A stretch of 64,000 nt of DNA from Calonectria ilicicola (Eukaryota > Ascomycota > Sordariomycetes > Hypocreales > Nectriaceae), in the NCBI GenBank assembly GCA_020809705.1, contig CP085825.1, positions 6,324,001 to 6,388,000 on the forward strand, written 5' to 3'. The translations under genes were made by a program, and so were the position numbers. A model generated the notes under the pieces. It searched no databases, was not told where the DNA came from, and was given only the letters and a program-made list of their open reading frames with translations. Positions 58,212 through 64,000 of the stretch are shown piece after piece. Position 1 is the first letter of the stretch. The number at the start of each line of letters is the position of its first letter.

Positions 58212-59226
58212 AAGCTACTTCATTACATTACACCACACCTTTACCACGGCACAATCGTTGTTGAACAACGTATTATATCCGCGTCCTTTCGCGGAAAATT
58301 AGCGGGGACCTAGCCGTCAACGCACGTTTTTCATTACCTCGAAGAGGAATATTCCACTTGAGGCTAATACGTTAAGGCTGTAGTGGCTGCCTATTTCCTA
58401 CCTGTTCAGAAAAGTACGGCCTCGATTCGTCTCATTGCTGCCTTATGAGTACGACACAAACCTGTCATTCTTGGACTTTTTCTTCAAACCTTTGTGTTTT
58501 TTCTTTCTTTCTTTTTTTTTTTTTTTTTTTTGTCTTGGCTCAACTGGAGCCAAGTATTTTTGTAATTGGAAAAATATTGATATTGTCTATTGGGTACGGT
58601 ATGCCAACTCTTTGGAAACGGAGAGTTATTTGTGGCACTCATTCTTTGATTGGAAATTAGCGGGATATGGGAACACTGGGGGCAGCATGGCAGGCGAGGC
58701 GTTTTTGGTGTCTGGAATTGAAAACCCGACATGGTTTTGATGTGATACACGCTTGTGTTTTGGGGTTTTCCTTTTCCTATTTCTTTTTTTTTTTCTTTTC
58801 GTTTTTAATTGTTTTTTTATTGTCCGGTTTGGCCACTTCCTGGGAAGTTGGGGATTTGGAGGGGTTGGAAGGATGGGACATGATCGGACGAAACAGATTC
58901 GCCAGAGATGCTTGGTATTGGATTGGGCTGTACGACTGATGAAGACGCCTCATGATCTGATACGACTTGCGAATTTGAGACAGAACTATTGCTTCTCTAC
59001 AGTTTGAACACCTCAAAAAATGGTATATATTTATCCGGGGCCCATGTCCTGGTCGAACGAGCTCCATGTACCCCAGAAGTCAGAATCGACCCATCCGTGA
59101 CGCCATATGACATAAACCCGCCGACACACACAAGCATGGAGCGTTGACTAACGATGCAGCCCTCTGCTTCCGCATATTCTTTGTTGTTGTATCCCCCACC
59201 CCCCGGACCGCACCCGGCTGGAGATG
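58212..59226. other. Gap between convergent genes
   Basis: T-rich sequence with long T runs at about 58506-58531 and 58786-58800, as expected for two 3' flanks. Small frames on both strands are Phe- or Lys-rich products of those runs. Nothing else seen. Confidence 0.6.
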
Positions 59227-61606
59227 TTACAACCCGCCGTCGTGATCCTCACCACCTCTTCCGAACCAACTGCCGAAGTCGAGCTTCATGAGCAAGCGGT
59301 TGATGCCACCGACCCGAGCCGGTACATAGCCTCCACGCTCGGCAACGGCATCGTCGTCGTCGGCAGTACCACCAGCACCACTGCCATCTCCACCGCTCTC
59401 CCATTCGGCGGCGAACGAGTGGTCTGCCTCAAGTGCACGTAGGGCAGCAACGACATCTTCGATGCCTGACCGGACCCGAAGCTCGACGGTGCGGAGGAGG
59501 TTCTTGACGTCGCGCTCCTCTGCCTCGAGGTCGACGAAAGCGTCAACCACGCCGGCGTCGGCTTCGAGGTCGAGAGATGTGTAGATGGCATGCAGGCGAT
59601 GCAGGTGAGCGACAAGATGGTCAATGTGGATGAGAAGCGAATATAAAGGTTGAGTAAAGCTGGGTTGAGTGAGAAGGAGGCGGTGGACGAGGATGCGGAG
59701 GTAGAGCCGGTGGGCAGTGGACAGTGTTTGCGGATCGTGAGACGGTGGTTTGTCGCTCGTGGCTGGCATCTTCTCGGGAGCCGTAGACTTGTCGTCTTCG
59801 CGTAACCAGAGATCATCTTCCTCATCGTCTCCATCCTCATGCCCATTGCCATCTCTGGTGGTAGGTCGCCGCGCTGGTGTAGTGGCGCCTGAGCGGCTGT
59901 CCTGACCTTTCTGATGTGCCGTAAGCCATCCGTGGAAGCCCTCCCACAGTCCTCCCACAATTTCCGTTTGAAGATATGCCTCAGTCTCGGCGAGGAAGAA
60001 GATTGTAGCACTGGCTGTGGTCCAAGAGCTGCGCATGGACATGGACCGCGCCGTCCAGCGCTCCCTCAGGAGCACAACTTGCTCGCGGTCGCCTCGCGGG
60101 GCTGGGTGGTGGCGCCTTAGAGATGTGATTTTCCACAAGTCAGTTAGTCGGATGTGTGCCCTGCGCATGGACAACAGGTAAGCGTTGATACAAGAGTATA
60201 GCTGGATGTCTGAGGGTGAAAGGACCATGTCCAGGGGAGGAGGGATCTGGATGGAGAGGATTGATGGGACAGAGAATAGCAGATTGCGGAAGGGAGACGT
60301 CGCAAGGAGATTTGCGGCGTCTTCTCCAAGACCAGAGCCGGAACCGACAGTGGCCGGCGCCTGAGCCTTTGCTAGAGTGAGCCGCAGGAGATCTCGAGCG
60401 AGTTCCAGTTGTTCGTCTTCCTCGGCATGTTGGCCCTGCATCGATGCTAGTACGGCCCACGTTCTTCCCAGGACGGCCACCACCTCTCCCTCCTTGACAG
60501 TGATATTTTTGAGGTTATCGCCCTTTTCGTAAGCCAAATTGTCAGCTCTCCTCCAGCGGCTGCGAATCTTTTCGTCTGCCTCATGGGTTAGCGCCATGGC
60601 AAATTCTCCACGACCGAGGAGAAAAAAATCTCGTAGAAGTTGTAGCATTTCCTCCACCCTGGCCAGAGGTAAGAGCTTCTGTAAAGTGTTTTCAGAGAGG
60701 GAGAGCCGGATGGCCGTTATTGCCCTGGAGAACTCGGCTATGTTGAGCGGAAAAGAAAGACTTGCTAGCTCTTGTAGCTTTGATGATAAGTGATCCAGGC
60801 CCCGGAGGCCCGAATCCACGCTGCTTCTGACTCTGATGTGATTAAGAGATTTGCCAATAAACAACATGGAAGAAGCTGTAGATGGTGTAACAAAAGATGG
60901 AAGCAGGTTGGCGTGAGAAATGTATTCCTGCTCGACAGTTAGCACTTGTAGAGGTGAACAATATGACATCTAAACAGACCTCATCAGACCCTTCTGCATT
61001 CTGAACGAAGAAGTCTTCGCCACCGAAGCTCGGCAATCTGCCGTACAGAATCCACGCCGAGACTTGCTTCAACCAGGCCGTCTCTGCGACCGTGACTAAG
61101 CTCATGGCTGTTTCTACGACATCTTGATAACCGCTCTGCAGCTCGATCCTTAACCGGTCCATGAGCTGTGAACCATGGCATACATCGCCCTTTTTATTTT
61201 TTGCTAGCATAAATTGGACCATCTGCCAGAGCCACTCCATCCTCCTCGTCCACTCCCCAAACTCGCCCACAACAGCCGTCAGAGGGACGATGTTGTAGGC
61301 GCCGACCAGGTCCGGGTCATCGCGCAGGATGCTCTCCTCGACGGCGAGCACCTTGCGCTGGAAGGCGGCCAGGTGGATCGAGTCGATGGCCGTGGCAACG
61401 GCGCGGCAGATGGTGGACGGGTGCGAGTTGGCAATCTGGACGGTGTAGCTGATGAGCTTGACGTGCACGCCGCTGAGGTGAGCGGCCGACTTTAGGAGCT
61501 GGCGCTCGGGGGGAGAGATTGAGGCGAGGGCATGAGGCTCCGGGTCGTCGGTTCGAAGTAAGGGGGATGGGTGGCCCGAGAGGGACAGGAGGATTTCGTG
61601 GAGCAT
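59227..61606 (-). CDS. gcp4: Gamma-tubulin complex component 4 (GCP4-type)
   Basis: Two minus-strand exons, 61606-60980 and 60927-59227, give 775 residues. The protein belongs to the Spc97/Spc98 (GCP) family that builds the gamma-tubulin ring complex for microtubule nucleation. The start MLHEILLSLSGHPSPLL is typical of GCP4, which lacks the long N-terminal extensions of GCP2, 3, 5 and 6. The first domain includes YNIVPLTAVVGEFGEWTRRM and AWILYGRLPS followed by FFV. The C-terminal half has FLLGRGEFAMAL near 333 and the gamma-tubulin-contacting DIQLYSCINAYLLSMRRAH near 460. The intron has a GTCTGT donor and a GCTAAC branch site, and joins SDEV to EYISHANLLPSF. A low-complexity acidic linker lies near 590-640. 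Budding yeast lacks GCP4, which supports a filamentous fungus. Confidence 0.9.
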
Positions 61607-62389
61607 TGTTCGTGAGGTCCTGAGCTGCTGTCGGAGAGAGAGCGAGAGAGAGCGAGTCAGTCAAGTGAATCAATCAACCAACCGGGGGACGGCAAACTCA
61701 CCTTTTTACGCACCGCCTATTCGCCCTTTTCGCCTTGATCAGGTCGCGAACGTCCCTGATGGTAAGGATGATGACCCCGACAAGTTCGAAGCGGCACATG
61801 AACCATGAACCAAACCAGCTGGCACTCGCGGCTTCAAGTCGGATGGCGTGTGCTTGGTGGGGCAGCAATTGCCTCTTTCTCTTTCACTCGTTCAACTAAA
61901 GGGACCAAGTCGCTTCAACGAAGCGAGGGACATGTCATGGCAATCGCAGAAACCTGGGCACTCGTCGTTGCTACACCCGACGCAATTCTGCTCGGGCCCT
62001 GTGCTGGGGAATTGACTTCAACAACCAACGTCCAGGCGCGTCGCGATGGATCATGGGATGTGGATTGTGCCCCGCGCTTACACGTGACGTCAGTTGGAAA
62101 GCCAAGATGGCTTAAGGTTGGTTGCCTTGCTAACCCGGGGTCCAAATTTCAAAGACATGATTTGATTTAATTGATATCATAGACTAAAATAATGACTGAC
62201 TAGATTCATTGCTGCGTTTATCCTCTCTTAGAAAATACTATCATTACCCCATTCGCTACCAAGACTTTTCACCCAAGTTGTCGTGCAAATAATATCATGA
62301 TTGCTCATGGCAAATCCGTCTCATGTTCAAAAACGGCTGCTCAATCCAAAAGTATGAATCAATATTGTATCCTTTACTCTCATAACACA
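61607..62389. other. gcp4 upstream region and spartin-like gene 3' flank
   Basis: The left part contains the promoter of the minus-strand gcp4 gene with a GAGAGCGA-type repeat near 61630-61655. The right part is A/T-rich 3' flank of the spartin-like gene. No additional gene supported. Confidence 0.55.
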
Positions 62390-64000
62390 TTAGTAATGGG
62401 GTCCCTTCGATGGCTTCTTGCCATGGGGATCGTAACCGCTGTAGGTGCTGTGTGCATCGGTATATATGCTCTGACCATCCTTGCCGTCATTCCTGGGGTC
62501 TCCATTGAGAGTAGCATTGCCGTTGTCGTTGCCTCCAACGATAATTTCGCCGCCACCCTTCACTTTGCCCACTACCATTCCCTTGGCTACGCTTTTGAGA
62601 ATGGCTCGGCGGGATACGCCAGTTACATCAATATAAACCAGACCGACATTCTTGAAGCCACCGCCCAGGTTTTTACTTAGCTGGCCTGCTTCAGCACCCC
62701 ACCGGTGTTCTACCACGGTAGTCATACTGCTTGAGGTTCCAGTAAGCAAGTTACGACCGGCTTGCTCAATGCCATCGACGACCGTGTTGAAGGCCATGAG
62801 GCTCTTGTTCAAAACGCCAGGCTTGTAGGTATCGATGGGGTTGCCGTCCTTGTCAAATCCTCGGGCACGACCATCCTTTCGTCTTGAAATGTTCGCACCA
62901 AAGTTCTGCGCAACGCTTCCGATAGCACCAACCGTAGTAGCTGACATGGTAGCGGCCCTGGTTGAGAATTGGTTGATGCGGCGGACACGGTCATGCGTCG
63001 CCGGCGCGAAAGTGACGGGCTTAGCCACAGGCTTTGTGCTTTGGGTAAAGTTATGAGCCTGGCTTTGCAATGTTCTTGAAACGATGTCGGATGTCGTGAC
63101 AATGAGTCGAGATGCTCTTGAAGCGTTTGCTACCAATGATGATTTCTTGTAGGCTGGGTGGTAGTCCATTTCAACGTAGCCTTGCGGTGCAGCGTGGACA
63201 GAAATGTTGTGACCACCGTCTTCTGGAAGAGTGATCTCAACAGGCTCTGCAGAATAATGTTAGTTTAGTTTGACTGAGTTGTAGTTGAAGAGACTTACCT
63301 TTTGAGCCAGGGCGAACATCCTTATCCTCAATAACTTGATAGGTATCGGTGAGCTCGCCTAGAACACTTCCATCCTCCTCATCAACGAGAACAATTCTGC
63401 CCCCGGTGTGAGAGCTATGGCTGCCCTGGACATAGGCCTGGCCGGGGCTGTATTCAGCTGGGTTGTAGGCGGGCAGAGCCTCTTCGGCAGCCTCACGCTG
63501 CTTTGCCATGGCGGCTTTAGAGGAGGAGGCGGGCTTTGGCGGGGCAGCACGCTCGAGGAAAGCAGTGCATTGGGCAAGGATTGTCTCGAAGGTGTCAACG
63601 TCCTCCTGGATTCCCTTTCTGGAACCGGGGTTGGGGAATTCGATGCGGGTGAATGCGCCGCTATCGGGGCCAAGGTCCCAACGAGGAATCAAATAGCTGG
63701 TTGGGGGCTGGTGGTAGATCTGGGTGGTGGCAGGCAAAGGAAGGTCGAGCTCGGGGGGAAGATGGAGGTGGAGGTAGAAGTCCTCCTCACCTTGACCGAC
63801 GCCATCGTTAAACCCCGACGAGGTTGGGACCATGAGCAGCGACAGAGTCTGGGGACCCGACTGGGTCAGGGATTGCTCCTTTCCATGAGCGATGTGGTAC
63901 GCATTGATGCCCTCGATGGCATATAGTAGCTTTGGGTCCTGGGGAGGGATGATGTCAATGCGAGAGCGGGGCAGAGACGATGAGGAAGCTTGGGACACAA
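62390..64000 (-). CDS. Spartin/senescence-domain protein, 5' end beyond the window
   Basis: Two minus-strand exons are visible, from beyond 64000 to 63299 and 63246-62390; the intron is GTAAGT...CTGCAG with a CTAAC branch site. The visible part encodes 519 residues. The frame is open to the edge without an ATG, so the start lies to the right. The C-terminal half is a senescence domain of the spartin type: MSATTVGAIGSVAQNFGANI, GVLNKSLMAFNTVVDGIEQA, TTVVEHRWGAEAGQLSKNLG and NVGLVYIDVTGVSRRAILKS. Spartin-like proteins associate with lipid droplets and endosomes in animals; plant relatives are linked to senescence. The N-terminal part (LLYAIEGINAYHIAHGKEQSL, then beta-rich lipid-binding-like segments) matches fungal members. 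The C-terminal tail is Gly/Asp/Asn-rich. Precise function in fungi is not clear to me. Confidence 0.87.

Noticed and set aside
1..64000. Transposon, CRISPR array or rRNA genes
   Set aside because: I found no reverse transcriptase, transposase, long terminal or inverted repeats, spaced direct repeats or rRNA-like sequence.

Overview
The window is nuclear DNA of a filamentous ascomycete. Short introns of about 50-170 bases with GT..AG ends and CTAAC/CTAAT-type branch sites interrupt most genes, genes lie on both strands with separate promoters, and poly-T and pyrimidine tracts are common. Protein sequences read like Sordariomycetes, probably Hypocreales; that placement is my inference and I do not name a genus. 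A gamma-tubulin complex GCP4 and an Arl8 GTPase point to a filamentous fungus rather than a budding yeast.

Layout, left to right (strand): PREG/Pho80-type phosphate cyclin (+, 779-2353); acetoacetate decarboxylase-like protein (-, 3506-4614); secreted tyrosinase (-, 6155-8227); RNA polymerase I second-largest subunit (-, 9487-13237); Arl8 small GTPase (+, 16968-17822); GT17 glycosyltransferase (-, 21355-22500); L-threonine aldolase (+, 24423-25878); an unrecognised coiled-coil protein (-, 26054-26788) with a possible upstream exon; secreted GH37 trehalase (-, 27253-29378); Hos3-type histone deacetylase (-, 31216-34623); a cysteine-rich, probably GPI-anchored surface protein (+, 37606-38730); queuine tRNA-ribosyltransferase (-, 38983-40369); mitochondrial ribosomal protein Mrp51 (+, 40719-42146); cytosolic ribosomal protein S17 (+, 42742-43300); Rtr1/RPAP2 CTD phosphatase (-, 43695-44495); Bbc1-type SH3 actin-patch protein (+, 45989-49667); an unrecognised acidic protein (+, 56641-58211); gamma-tubulin complex GCP4 (-, 59227-61606); and a spartin/senescence-domain protein running off the right end (-, 62390 to beyond 64000). 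Exon borders were read by eye from splice signals and protein continuity.

Most genes are housekeeping and do not form a pathway. Some themes recur: translation and ribosome making (Pol I, S17, Mrp51, queuine transferase), transcription control (Hos3, Rtr1, PREG), and secreted or surface proteins facing the environment (tyrosinase, trehalase, GPI protein). I see no CRISPR array, rRNA, tRNA, transposon or biosynthetic gene cluster.

Much of the window is gene-free. The largest gaps are 13238-16967, 17823-21354, 34624-37605 and 49668-56640; they hold pyrimidine tracts, microsatellites and a 14-bp minisatellite. I found no convincing new multi-gene system. The best leads for new biology are the duplicated-cysteine-module GPI protein, the orphan coiled-coil gene near 26-27 kb, the 3.5-kb gap between two convergent genes, and in-frame optional introns in the Bbc1 and Hos3 genes.
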